Of a stretch of DNA of 64,000 nt, positions 34,275-42,342 are shown piece by piece (position 1 is the first letter of the stretch; each line of letters begins with the position of its first letter). The notes below the pieces were generated by a model. The model ran no database searches, was not told the DNA's origin, and saw nothing but the letters and a program-made list of their open reading frames with translations. A program made the position numbers and the translations under genes. This DNA comes from Azospirillum brasilense (GTDB lineage Bacteria; Pseudomonadota; Alphaproteobacteria; Azospirillales; Azospirillaceae), in NCBI RefSeq assembly GCF_022023855.1, contig NZ_CP059450.1, positions 1,403,501 to 1,467,500 of the forward strand. The letters are read 5' to 3'.

Positions 34275-36560
34275 GTGAAGAAGCCGCCGTTCGCTCCTAA
34301 GGTTTTCCGCCAGTCCCGCATCCGGGAAGGTCTTCCCTACCCTCTCGGCTCCACATGGGACGGGCTGGGCGTCAACTTCGCGCTGTTTTCCGCCAACGCC
34401 ACCAAGGTGGAGTTGTGCCTGTTCGACCAGGACGGACGCCGCGAGCTGGAACGGATCGAGCTGCCCGAATACACCGACGAGGTGTGGCACGGCTATCTGC
34501 CGGACGCCCGGCCGGGCACGGTCTACGGCTACCGCGTGCACGGACCCTACGAGCCCAAGGCGGGCCACCGCTTCAACCCGAACAAGCTGCTGCTCGACCC
34601 CTACGCCAAGCATATGGTCGGGCCGCTGCGCTGGTCGGACGCGCATTTCGGCTACCGCGTCGGCTCGCCGCGCGGCGACCTGTCCTTCGACCGGCGCGAC
34701 AGCGCCCCCGGCATGCCGAAATGCGTGGTGATCGACCCGGCCTTCACCTGGGGCCATGACCGCCACCCGGCGATCCCCTGGGAGAAGTCGATCTTCTACG
34801 AGACCCACGTGCGCGGCTACACCATGCGGCACCCGGCGGTGCCGCCGCAGTACCGCGGCACCTTCGCCGGCTTCGCCCAGCAGGAGGTGGTGGAGTACAT
34901 CCGCTCGCTGGGCGTCACGGCGGTGGAGCTTCTGCCGGTCCATGCCTTCGTGGATGACCGCTACCTGCTGGAAAAGGGGCTGCGCAACTACTGGGGCTAC
35001 AACAGCATCTCCTTCTTCGCGCCCGACCCGCGCTACATGGCGACCGGGGCGATCCACGAGTTCAAGGAGATGGTCGCCCGCCTGCACGACGCCGGGATCG
35101 AGGTGATCCTCGACGTCGTCTACAATCACACCGCCGAAGGCAACGAGATGGGGCCGACGCTGTCCTTCAAGGGCATCGACAACGCCTCCTACTACCGGCT
35201 GGCGCCGGACCCGCGCTACTACATCAACGACACCGGCACGGGCAACACGCTGAACCTCGTGCATTCGCGCGTCCTCCAGATGGTCACCGACAGCCTGCGC
35301 TACTGGGTGACGGAGATGCATGTGGACGGCTTCCGCTTCGACCTCGCCACCATCCTGGCGCGGGAGACCTATGGCTTCGACCACAGCGGCGGCTTCCTCG
35401 ACGCCTGCCGGCAGGACCCGGTGCTGTCGCGCGTCAAGCTGATCGCCGAGCCGTGGGACTGCGGCCCCGGCGGCTATCAGGTCGGCGGCTTCCCGCCGGG
35501 CTGGGCGGAGTGGAACGACAAGTTCCGCGACACCGTGCGCTCCTACTGGAAGGGCGACGAGGGCAAGCTGCCCGAGCTGGCGACCCGCATGGCCGCCTCG
35601 GCGGACGTGTTCAACCGGCGCGGGCGCAAGCCCTGGGCCAGCGTCAACTTCGTCACCGCCCACGACGGCTTCACGCTGCACGACCTCGTCTCCTACAACG
35701 ACAAGCACAACGACGCGAACGGCGAGGACAACCGCGACGGCCATTCGCACAACATCTCTTGGAACCACGGGGCGGAGGGGCCGACCGACGATCCGGAGAT
35801 CAACGCCCTGCGCTTCCGCCAGATGCGCAACCTGCTGGCCACGCTGCTGCTGTCCCAGGGCACGCCGATGATCCTGGCCGGCGACGAGTTCGCCCGCAGC
35901 CAGAACGGCAACAACAACGCCTATTGCCAGGACAACGAGATCAGCTGGATCGACTGGGAGGGCGTCAGCGACGAAGGCTGGGCGCTGACCGACTTCGTCC
36001 GCCACCTGATCGGGCTGCGGCAGAGCCATCCGCTGCTGCGCCGCGGGCGCTTCTTCACCGGCGCCTACAACCCCGACCTGGAAGTGAAGGACCTCACCTG
36101 GATCACCCCCGCCGGCGAGGAGAAGACGACCGAGCAGTGGCAGGACCCCATGGCGCGCTGCCTGGGCATGCTGTTGGACGGACGGGCGCAGGCCACCGGC
36201 ATCAAGAAGGTGGCATCGGACGCCACGCTGCTGCTCATCATCAACGCCTACCACGACGTGGTGCCCTTCAAGCTGCCGGAGGTCGCGGGCGGTAGCCGCT
36301 GGCTGACGCTGGTGGACACCACGGAGCCCGACCGGCTGGAGGTCGCCACCGCCCAGACCGGCGACGAGATCCCGGTCAACGGACGCTCCCTGCTGCTGTT
36401 CGAGCTGATGCCCGACCGCCGCTCCGACATCGGGCTGAAGGCCGCCGCGCGGGCTCTGCGCGCCGCCTCCGGGCCGGGCGAGCCGGTGGCGGCGATCACG
36501 CCGGACAGCATCGCGTCGGGCGCCAGCCCGGCCGAGACGGTGCAGCAGCCGGGCGAGTGA
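34275..36560 (+). CDS. glgX: Glycogen debranching enzyme
   Basis: The 761-residue protein has an N-terminal CBM48-like domain (PLGSTWDGLGVNFALFSANATKVELC) and a GH13 catalytic barrel with IEVILDVVYNHTAEGNEMGPTL, MHVDGFRFDLATILA (nucleophile Asp), VKLIAEPWDCGPGGYQVG (acid Glu) and FVTAHDGFTLHDLVSYNDKHN, as in GlgX isoamylase-type debranching enzymes. It hydrolyses alpha-1,6 branches of limit dextrins in the cytosol. The GTG at 34275 with GAGG upstream gives the usual N-terminus (KKPPFAPKVF); an upstream TTG at 34221 is less likely. No other glg gene is next to it. Confidence 0.95.
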   Translation: MKKPPFAPKVFRQSRIREGLPYPLGSTWDGLGVNFALFSANATKVELCLFDQDGRRELERIELPEYTDEVWHGYLPDARPGTVYGYRVHGPYEPKAGHRFNPNKLLLDPYAKHMVGPLRWSDAHFGYRVGSPRGDLSFDRRDSAPGMPKCVVIDPAFTWGHDRHPAIPWEKSIFYETHVRGYTMRHPAVPPQYRGTFAGFAQQEVVEYIRSLGVTAVELLPVHAFVDDRYLLEKGLRNYWGYNSISFFAPDPRYMATGAIHEFKEMVARLHDAGIEVILDVVYNHTAEGNEMGPTLSFKGIDNASYYRLAPDPRYYINDTGTGNTLNLVHSRVLQMVTDSLRYWVTEMHVDGFRFDLATILARETYGFDHSGGFLDACRQDPVLSRVKLIAEPWDCGPGGYQVGGFPPGWAEWNDKFRDTVRSYWKGDEGKLPELATRMAASADVFNRRGRKPWASVNFVTAHDGFTLHDLVSYNDKHNDANGEDNRDGHSHNISWNHGAEGPTDDPEINALRFRQMRNLLATLLLSQGTPMILAGDEFARSQNGNNNAYCQDNEISWIDWEGVSDEGWALTDFVRHLIGLRQSHPLLRRGRFFTGAYNPDLEVKDLTWITPAGEEKTTEQWQDPMARCLGMLLDGRAQATGIKKVASDATLLLIINAYHDVVPFKLPEVAGGSRWLTLVDTTEPDRLEVATAQTGDEIPVNGRSLLLFELMPDRRSDIGLKAAARALRAASGPGEPVAAITPDSIASGASPAETVQQPGE

Positions 36561-36585
36561 TCTCCGATCCGGGTGGATCTTAAAG

Positions 36586-36625
36586 AACGGTGCGGCAGGA
36601 CGCCGCACCGTTTCTCGATCTTTTT
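36586..36625 (+). terminator. Rho-independent terminator of glgX
   Basis: AACGGTGCGGC (36586-36596) pairs perfectly with GCCGCACCGTT (36602-36612) and is followed by TCTCGATCTTTTT. Confidence 0.85.
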
Positions 36626-36767
36626 ATATACAATTTTAGGCAAATGGGCGATATTAAGACAACGGACTGTTCGCGTTGAGTCATTGCTTGCGTCCGCAAC
36701 GCAACATTGACGTCTTTTCCGCGCTGCGGGACGAAGGGCAGTCGCAACGATTCCAGGAGGTTTGGGC

Positions 36768-36965
36768 ATGTGTCATGGCGACTACATCCGATTCCTGGTC
36801 GCGACCGAGGCCGACCCGGCCCTGCGCGCGGCGCTGCGGCGGGCATCGCGTGGCCTGCTGACACTGGGTGACCTGGTCGATTTCGCTGCCGGTCACGGCT
36901 TTCGCTTCACCGAGGCGGACATTCCCCTGGCCGTGGCCCAGCCCGTCGCCTGCGGAACCGACTGA
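36768..36965 (+). CDS. Nif11-like small protein
   Basis: The 65-residue protein starts at ATG 36768 with AGGAGG seven bases before it. YIRFLVATEADPALRAALRR, then LTLGDLVDFAAGHGFRFTEADI matches the Nif11 domain pattern (helix, dpxLrxxL, lvxlAxxxGFxfteed). Nif11 proteins occur in nitrogen fixers and are also leader regions of some ribosomal peptides. There is no Gly-Gly cleavage site and only a short tail (AVAQPVACGTD) with one cysteine, so a free-standing Nif11 protein is more likely than a peptide precursor. It lies alone between glgX and a convergent small operon; no modifying enzyme is adjacent. The family call is by pattern. Confidence 0.65.
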   Translation: MCHGDYIRFLVATEADPALRAALRRASRGLLTLGDLVDFAAGHGFRFTEADIPLAVAQPVACGTD

Positions 36966-36994
36966 ATCAGCCGGGGGCGATCACGCGGGAGTGA

Positions 36995-37336
36995 TCACGG
37001 CGGCGGCGCCGTCGTGCTGCAACTGCCGCGGATCGTCAACATGATCCCATCGTCGGACGGAAAGATGTCCTTGTCGGCGTCGCGCGGAATGGGAATTTTC
37101 TGGCGGCGGCAGAAGAGCAGGAGGACGCCGAGCGTCTTACTGGGCATGAAGGCGACATCCCGCACCTTCGCGGCCCCCTGCTGGACCATGACCACCACGC
37201 CCCCGTCCGATTTCGGAACGACGGAGGCGATCAGGCCCAACGGAAGATCGGTCTGATTAGGCACCTTCTGGTACCAGCCGAAGGCTTTCTTGAGGGCCGA
37301 GTTCGTAAAGACAAGGTGACGCGTTTCGAAAATCAT
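36995..37336 (-). CDS. Hypothetical protein in a two-gene operon with a winged-helix protein
   Basis: The 113-residue protein (MIFETRHLVFTNSALKKAFG start) has alternating strands and helices, with LPLGLIASVVPKSDGGVVVMVQQGAAKVRDVAF in the middle and a C-terminal MLTIRGSCSTT. No membrane segment, signal or known family is recognised. It starts 12 bases after the stop of the winged-helix gene on the same strand, so the two are likely co-transcribed and may work together. Confidence rests on this arrangement and on the clean frame. Confidence 0.5.
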   Translation of the reverse strand: MIFETRHLVFTNSALKKAFGWYQKVPNQTDLPLGLIASVVPKSDGGVVVMVQQGAAKVRDVAFMPSKTLGVLLLFCRRQKIPIPRDADKDIFPSDDGIMLTIRGSCSTTAPPP

Positions 37337-37348
37337 TCCGGACCAGTT

Positions 37349-37627
37349 TCAGGCCCGGCCGCCCTCCAGTTCCGGGTTCAACCGGAACGTGATCGCACGC
37401 CCCAGTTTGGAATCCCGCAGAAGGATCTGCTTGGTTTCCAGCAGCTTGATGGCCCGGTTGACGTTGGGCCGCTGCATGCCGAGCGCATCAGCCAGTTCGG
37501 ACTGGAGCACCGGCACGGGACGGTCGAAATGGAGCCGCCGGCTCAGATAGGTGAACACACGAAGCGCCTCCAGGGTGATGTCCCGATCGGTCGAAACGGT
37601 CCTGGAGAGGAGGTCATGATGCTGCAT
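37349..37627 (-). CDS. Small winged-helix DNA-binding protein
   Basis: The 92-residue protein (starting MQHHDLLSRTV) has a winged-helix motif: ITLEALRVFTYLSRRL, then PVLQSELADALGMQRPNVNRAIKLLETKQIL (helix-turn-helix; the recognition helix is RPNVNRAIKLLE) and a short wing with KLGRAITFRLNPE. It resembles MarR/Crp-type and some replication-initiator wHTH domains, but has no ligand or catalytic part. The ATG at 37627 is preferred; the frame runs on upstream with non-typical sequence. It is divergent from gpmA across about 230 bases and followed by a co-directional small gene; it probably regulates one or both (inference). Confidence 0.68.
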   Translation of the reverse strand: MQHHDLLSRTVSTDRDITLEALRVFTYLSRRLHFDRPVPVLQSELADALGMQRPNVNRAIKLLETKQILLRDSKLGRAITFRLNPELEGGRA

Positions 37628-37854
37628 GGCGGCCTCGGAACGCAAGTTGGCTCGGCGTCGCAGTCCGACTGCGCACGCGCCGGACGGATAATTTCGCCTG
37701 CTCCGCAGGTTACCCCGCCTTTGTTGTCCGAATGTGTCGCGCGCGTTTCGAAATTGACACAAAGCCGCGCCAATTGTGACGCCTCCGCCGGAACCCTTCC
37801 CCTCACCCTCCCGTTCCCCGAAGGAGCTACCGTCACGTGAGGAGGAGGGGACCC

Positions 37855-38616
37855 ATGCATCGGCTCGTGCTGTTGCGGCACGGTCAGAGCGTCTGGAACC
37901 GCTCGGATCTGTTCACCGGCTGGACCGACGTCGATCTGACCGAACAGGGGGTGGCCGAAACCCGCCACGCCGCCGGCCTGATGAAGCAGGCCGGATTCGA
38001 TTTCGACGTGGCCTTCACCTCCGTCCTGAAGCGGGCGATCAGGACGCTCGACATCGTGCTGGAGGAGATGGACCGGATGTGGCTGCCGGTGCACAAGCAC
38101 TGGCGCCTGAACGAGCGCCATTACGGCGCGCTCCAGGGGCTGAACAAGACGGAGACGGCGGCCCGCCACGGCGCCGATCAGGTCTTCCTGTGGCGGCGGA
38201 GCTGGGACGTCCCGCCCCCGCCGGTCGAGCCCGAGGACCCGTGCTCCGCGGTGTCGGACCGGCGCTACGCCGGCATCGGCCGCGCGAACCTGCCCCGCGG
38301 CGAAAGCCTGAAGGACACCACGGACCGGGTGATCCCCTTCTGGGAGGAAGGCATCTGCCCGGCCCTGCGGCTGGGCGCGCGGGTGCTGGTGTCGGCCCAC
38401 GGCAACAGCCTGCGCGGCCTCGTGAAGCATCTCGACAAGGTGCCCGACCAGGACATCCCGCTGTTCGAGATCCCGACCAGCCGCCCGCTGGTCTATGAGC
38501 TGGGCGCCGATCTGGTGCCGCTGCGCCGCTATTTCCTGACCGAGGGCGGCGGCACCGAAGAGATCACCTGGACACGCCGGGACGACGCCGGTCAAAGCGG
38601 CGTCGTGGCGGCGTAA
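37855..38616 (+). CDS. gpmA: 2,3-bisphosphoglycerate-dependent phosphoglycerate mutase
   Basis: The 253-residue protein has the histidine phosphatase core LVLLRHGQSVWNRSDLFTGWTDVDLTEQG (catalytic His), WRLNERHYGALQGLNK and the second His in VLVSAHGNSLRGLVKHL, as in cofactor-dependent mutases. It interconverts 3- and 2-phosphoglycerate in glycolysis and gluconeogenesis. The ATG at 37855 has GGAGGAGGGG six bases upstream, better than an in-frame ATG at 37837. It stands alone; a palindromic repeat element follows its stop. Confidence 0.95.
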   Translation: MHRLVLLRHGQSVWNRSDLFTGWTDVDLTEQGVAETRHAAGLMKQAGFDFDVAFTSVLKRAIRTLDIVLEEMDRMWLPVHKHWRLNERHYGALQGLNKTETAARHGADQVFLWRRSWDVPPPPVEPEDPCSAVSDRRYAGIGRANLPRGESLKDTTDRVIPFWEEGICPALRLGARVLVSAHGNSLRGLVKHLDKVPDQDIPLFEIPTSRPLVYELGADLVPLRRYFLTEGGGTEEITWTRRDDAGQSGVVAA

Positions 38617-38639
38617 GACGATGAATCCTCTCTTCTATT

Positions 38640-38744
38640 CCCTCTCCCCTCCGGGGAGAGGGTCAGGGTGAGGGGGTTGCGCTTTTGCCGGACGCGCCGC
38701 CACGCCCATCCCCCTCACTCGGCCCTTCGGGCCACCCACCCCCC
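38640..38744. repeat. Dispersed palindromic intergenic element, copy A
   Basis: It opens with CCCTCTCCCC/GGGGAGAGGG arms (38640-38662). The following 37 bases (38669-38705) are identical to 59951-59987 in copy C. Its right arm has decayed. It lies between the convergent gpmA and helicase genes and may serve as terminator. Confidence 0.75.
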
Positions 38745-38824
38745 GCTTTCGGCGGACCAGAGGTCCGCCTGTCGCGTCAGCGCAAACGAAGTTTGCGCGT
38801 GAGCGGAGGGGCGAGGGACTAACC

Positions 38825-41089
38825 TCATCCCCCCGCCGGGCGTCGCCCGCGATGCCCCGCCCCGCCCTTGCCGCGCTTGCGGCCGGGCAGCGGGTGATGG
38901 AACTGCGGGTGGCCGCCCTCCGCCGGGGCCGCTCCCTTGTCCGGACCGCGCGCTCCGTCCGGACGGCGCCCACGCCGCTCGCCCTGCCGCTCTTCCACCC
39001 GCCCGGCGTAGCAGTTGTCGCAGACACGGAAACGGTGGTTCGCCTTCAGCCGCGTGCCGCAGACCGGGCAGGCGCGGGCCAGCGAGCGTTCGGCCAGCGT
39101 GCGCTCGATGAAGGCGTTCAGCATGGCCCGGCGCTCCTGGCACAGGTCCATGTCCGGATAGGCGTCTGGGAAGCGGTAGGCCAGCCACGCGTAGGCGGTC
39201 AGCTCCTTCACCGCGCGCTCGGCCTTTTCCAGCTCCACGTCGGTGCCGACGCGGTGGTGGAAGCGTTCGGCGGCGTCGGGGGCGGAATTGCGTATCCCCT
39301 TGCCCTGGTTCATCGCCCACAGCGCCAGCAGGCGCAGGTTGTTCTGGTCGCGCACGTCGATTGGGCAGCGCGCCAGCATGTCGCGCACCGCCAGCGGCAG
39401 CTTCGCCCGGTCCACCGCCGTGGCGGCCTGGATGCGCTGCTCCAGGTCGGTCATGCGGAAGGTCTGGTTGGCGCGCAGCAGTTCCTGCCCCGCCGTGCGC
39501 AGCACCTTGGCGAGGCTGTCGGTGTCCAGCTCCCGCGCGATGGCCTCGACATGGGTCAGGTTGGGGCTGATCCAGGCCCGCGGGTCCTCCGGCGGCACCG
39601 GCGGGGTGGTCAGCGCCCGGCGCACCGGGTTGATGTTCTCCCCCTCCAGCACCGCGACGCGGCCTTCCTCGTGCATGCCGAAGCGCCCCGCCCGCCCGCC
39701 GATCTGGCGGATTTCGGAGGAGTTCAGGTCGCGCTCCTCCCGCCCGTCATACTTGCGGGTGGTCGACAGGACGACGCGGGCGACCGGAAGGTTCAGCCCC
39801 ATGCCGATGGCGTCGGTCGCCACCAGCACGTCCGCCGTGCCGTCGCGGAAGCGCCGCGCCTCGGCCCGCCGCACTTCCGGCGACAGGGCGCCGTAGATCA
39901 CCGCCACCGTGTGGTCGCGGGCCAGCAGCTCGCGCCGCAGCCCCATCACGTCCTTGCGCGAGAAGGCGATCACCGCGTCGCCGCGGCGGACATTCTCCAG
40001 CGGCACCCGCTCCTCCTGCACGCGCAGCGGCGATTTGCGGGTGAATTCCACGACCTCCAGCTCCTCCCCCAGCGCGGTGGCGAGGCGCTGCACGTAGGGG
40101 ATGGCGTCGGCGGAGCCGGTCATCAGGATTTCCGGGGCGGCCACGCCGGCCACCGCCTGGGTCCAGGCCCAGCCGCGGTCGGGGTCGCCGATCATCTGGA
40201 TCTCGTCGATGACGCAGGCGCCCCAGACCTTGGACGTGTTGACCATCTCGATGGTCGAGGAGGTGAAGGAGGCGCCGGGCCGCACGTCGCGCTCCTCGCC
40301 GGTCACCAGGCTGCAGGCCCGCCCGCGCGTCTCCAGCGCCTCCTGCCCCTCCAGCGCCAGCAGGCGCAGGGGGGCGAGGTAGCAGCCGCTCTGCGCCTCG
40401 GCCAGCCGGTCCATGGCGGCGTGGGTCTTGCCGGAGTTGGTCGGGCCGACGAACAGCCGCAGCTTGCGCACCATGGCGCGGGCCGTGGCGAAGCTGTCGA
40501 GGTAGACGCCGAGGCCGGAGGCGTTCTCCAGCCGCTCCCGCCGGACCTTCAGGCCGGCGCGGGCGGCGGCGGTGGAGAAGGCCTCCTCCAGCGCGTCCAG
40601 CAGGGTCTGCAGGCGCGGAATGCGCCCGCCGAAGCCGATCACCCGGCCCAGCTCGTCGGCGAAGCCCTTGGGCCGCCACGCCTCGCCGAAGCCGTTGGCG
40701 CGCTGCGCCATGGAGGCGAACCAGCCGTCCACCCGTCCCCGCGCCTTCTCGATGGCGGCGGAGGACAGGCAGGCCGCCTTGACCCGCTTGCCCAGCGTCT
40801 TCGCCTGGGGACGGCCGAAGCCCTCCTCCGCGGTCATCAGGCCCCACAGCTCCGCCTCGATGTCGGGCAGCGGGCCGAGCGCCACGCGGAAACGCAGCTT
40901 CAGCTTCCGGTCGGTTCCGGGAACGACCACCTCGTGGACGACGGCGACCGACCAGCGGGCCGGGGTGCTGTCGGCGTCCACCTCGATCCCGTCGCCGCGC
41001 ACCACCGCGGCGATGGCGCGCAACGCGTCGCGGCGGTCGAATTCGTCAGCGGTGCCCGGTTGGCGAGGGGTGGTTTCGTCGTTGCTCAT
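38825..41089 (-). CDS. SUV3-like (mitochondrial-type) ATP-dependent RNA helicase
   Basis: The 754-residue protein has an N-terminal region of about 200 residues, then the helicase motifs LFVGPTNSGKTHAAMDRLA (Walker A), YLAPLRLLALEGQEAL, TSSTIEMVNTSKVW, CVIDEIQMIGDPDRGWAW (DEIQ box), ILMTGSADAIPY and IGMGLNLPVARVVLST, the SUV3 order. A C-terminal zinc-ribbon-like motif (CPVCGTRL...CDNCYAGR, about 675-695) is followed by a Gly/Arg-rich basic tail that may bind RNA. SUV3-type helicases unwind RNA for exonucleolytic decay. The gene is common in alphaproteobacteria. It is divergent from the exopolysaccharide locus. Confidence 0.9.
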   Translation of the reverse strand: MSNDETTPRQPGTADEFDRRDALRAIAAVVRGDGIEVDADSTPARWSVAVVHEVVVPGTDRKLKLRFRVALGPLPDIEAELWGLMTAEEGFGRPQAKTLGKRVKAACLSSAAIEKARGRVDGWFASMAQRANGFGEAWRPKGFADELGRVIGFGGRIPRLQTLLDALEEAFSTAAARAGLKVRRERLENASGLGVYLDSFATARAMVRKLRLFVGPTNSGKTHAAMDRLAEAQSGCYLAPLRLLALEGQEALETRGRACSLVTGEERDVRPGASFTSSTIEMVNTSKVWGACVIDEIQMIGDPDRGWAWTQAVAGVAAPEILMTGSADAIPYVQRLATALGEELEVVEFTRKSPLRVQEERVPLENVRRGDAVIAFSRKDVMGLRRELLARDHTVAVIYGALSPEVRRAEARRFRDGTADVLVATDAIGMGLNLPVARVVLSTTRKYDGREERDLNSSEIRQIGGRAGRFGMHEEGRVAVLEGENINPVRRALTTPPVPPEDPRAWISPNLTHVEAIARELDTDSLAKVLRTAGQELLRANQTFRMTDLEQRIQAATAVDRAKLPLAVRDMLARCPIDVRDQNNLRLLALWAMNQGKGIRNSAPDAAERFHHRVGTDVELEKAERAVKELTAYAWLAYRFPDAYPDMDLCQERRAMLNAFIERTLAERSLARACPVCGTRLKANHRFRVCDNCYAGRVEERQGERRGRRPDGARGPDKGAAPAEGGHPQFHHPLPGRKRGKGGAGHRGRRPAGG

Positions 41090-41559
41090 GGACTGGTCTT
41101 CTTCCGTCGCCGCCCCCGGAGAGATCGGCCTGGGGATTCAAGGGACTGGTTGGGGCTGGCGGTCCTAGGGGGCTTTGCCGGACCTTGAACAGTGCCGTGC
41201 CGCGGGGCGGACGCCCACCCCCTCTTCCGCACACCGGCACCCCACGGGCGTACCTATATGGTCGGAGCCATAGGATAGGGCAAGCCGATTCAGGGGTTCT
41301 GCCGGCGTGGCCGGGCTAATTCGCCTGAACTTTCCCCTCTCCCATCCCACCGCTGCGAAAAAGGGGCGGTGCCAGCCACATCATTCCCTGTTGTCTGGCG
41401 GTCGTGTCGAAAGGGGTACCCGGTAACGGTCTTACCGGCTGCCACCAATCGAAAGTGTTAGCAAGCAATATCGTCTTACTGCACCGCAAACCGTCGGGCA
41501 TCATCGTTGCAGAGACAACGTAACCGTCGTCGCTTCGCAGATTTGGTTAGGAGATGTGC
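41090..41559. other. Intergenic region before the exopolysaccharide locus
   Basis: The 470-base divergent region carries no convincing ORF. Bases 41390-41530 are less GC-rich and should hold the promoter of the WecG/TagA-type gene; a TTAGGAG ribosome site ends it. No inverted repeat stands out. Confidence 0.5.
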
Positions 41560-42339
41560 ATGCCGACCCCTCGTGACGTCCTGGCACTGATCGAGAGAAT
41601 ACGGTGTATTTCTTGCGAGGACGAGCGCCATGCATTGATAAAGACATTGTCAGCCGTCGAGCGACCGACCATCCTGTCGTTCCTCAACGCTCACGGCGTG
41701 AACCTCTGCGCGGGGTCCTCCGCCGCGTGGTCGGCCTTCCGCGCCTCCGACGTCCTGTTGCGGGACGGGGTGGCGCTGGAGACGGCCCTGCCGTGGCTCG
41801 ACCAGCCGGTCGGGCTGAACATGAACGGCACCGACTTCATCCCGCTTCTCCTCCGCCACCTGTCGCCCCGTCGGGTCGCCGTCTACGGCACCGCGGCGCC
41901 CTGGCTGGACGAGGGGATTGAGCGGCTGAAGGAGCGGACCCCGCACGACTACGTCGATGCCCAGCACGGGTTCCATTCCGTGGAGCATTACATCGCCCGT
42001 GCGCGGGAGCTTCAGCCCGACGTCATCATCCTGGCCATGGGCATGCCCCGCCAGGAGGAGGTCGCGGTGCAGCTCAAGCGCGCGCTGGATCATAAGGTGC
42101 TGATCGTCAACGGCGGCGCCATCATCGATTTCCTCGCCGGGCGCTTCACCCGGGCCCCCGCCGCCGTCCAGCGCATCGGGCTGGAATGGGCGTTCCGGCT
42201 GGTCCAGGAGCCCCGCCGTCTGTTTCGCCGCTATTGCGTCGGCGCTTTCGGCTTCGCCCACACCGTCATGCTTATGCGCCGTGCCGCCATGCGTTCGTCC
42301 AGCGCCCCAGCACCAGCGCCCATGCATAAGGAGCTTTGA
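41560..42339 (+). CDS. WecG/TagA/CpsF family glycosyltransferase (GT26)
   Basis: The 259-residue protein has an extra N-terminal helical part (about 55 residues) and the GT26 core: DVLLRDGVALETALPWL, GLNMNGTDFIPLLLRHL (the NxxGTDxxP motif), VAVYGTAAPWLDEGIERL, AQHGFHSVEHY and DVIILAMGMPRQEEVAVQL. Such enzymes add an N-acetylmannosamine-type sugar to a lipid-linked primer at the inner face of the membrane. ATG 41560 has TAGGAG at an ideal distance; an ATG at 41554 is too close to it. It opens the exopolysaccharide locus, just before the Wzc-like gene. Confidence 0.9.
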   Translation: MPTPRDVLALIERIRCISCEDERHALIKTLSAVERPTILSFLNAHGVNLCAGSSAAWSAFRASDVLLRDGVALETALPWLDQPVGLNMNGTDFIPLLLRHLSPRRVAVYGTAAPWLDEGIERLKERTPHDYVDAQHGFHSVEHYIARARELQPDVIILAMGMPRQEEVAVQLKRALDHKVLIVNGGAIIDFLAGRFTRAPAAVQRIGLEWAFRLVQEPRRLFRRYCVGAFGFAHTVMLMRRAAMRSSSAPAPAPMHKEL

Positions 42340-42342
42340 GAC

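Noticed and set aside
34269..36608. 779-codon open frame on the minus strand opposite glgX
   Set aside because: glgX has full catalytic motifs on the plus strand; the antisense product has no domain and biased composition.
38640..38800. Repeated GC-rich units considered as CRISPR
   Set aside because: They are palindromes dispersed singly between genes, not regularly spaced direct repeats with unique spacers; no cas gene is present.
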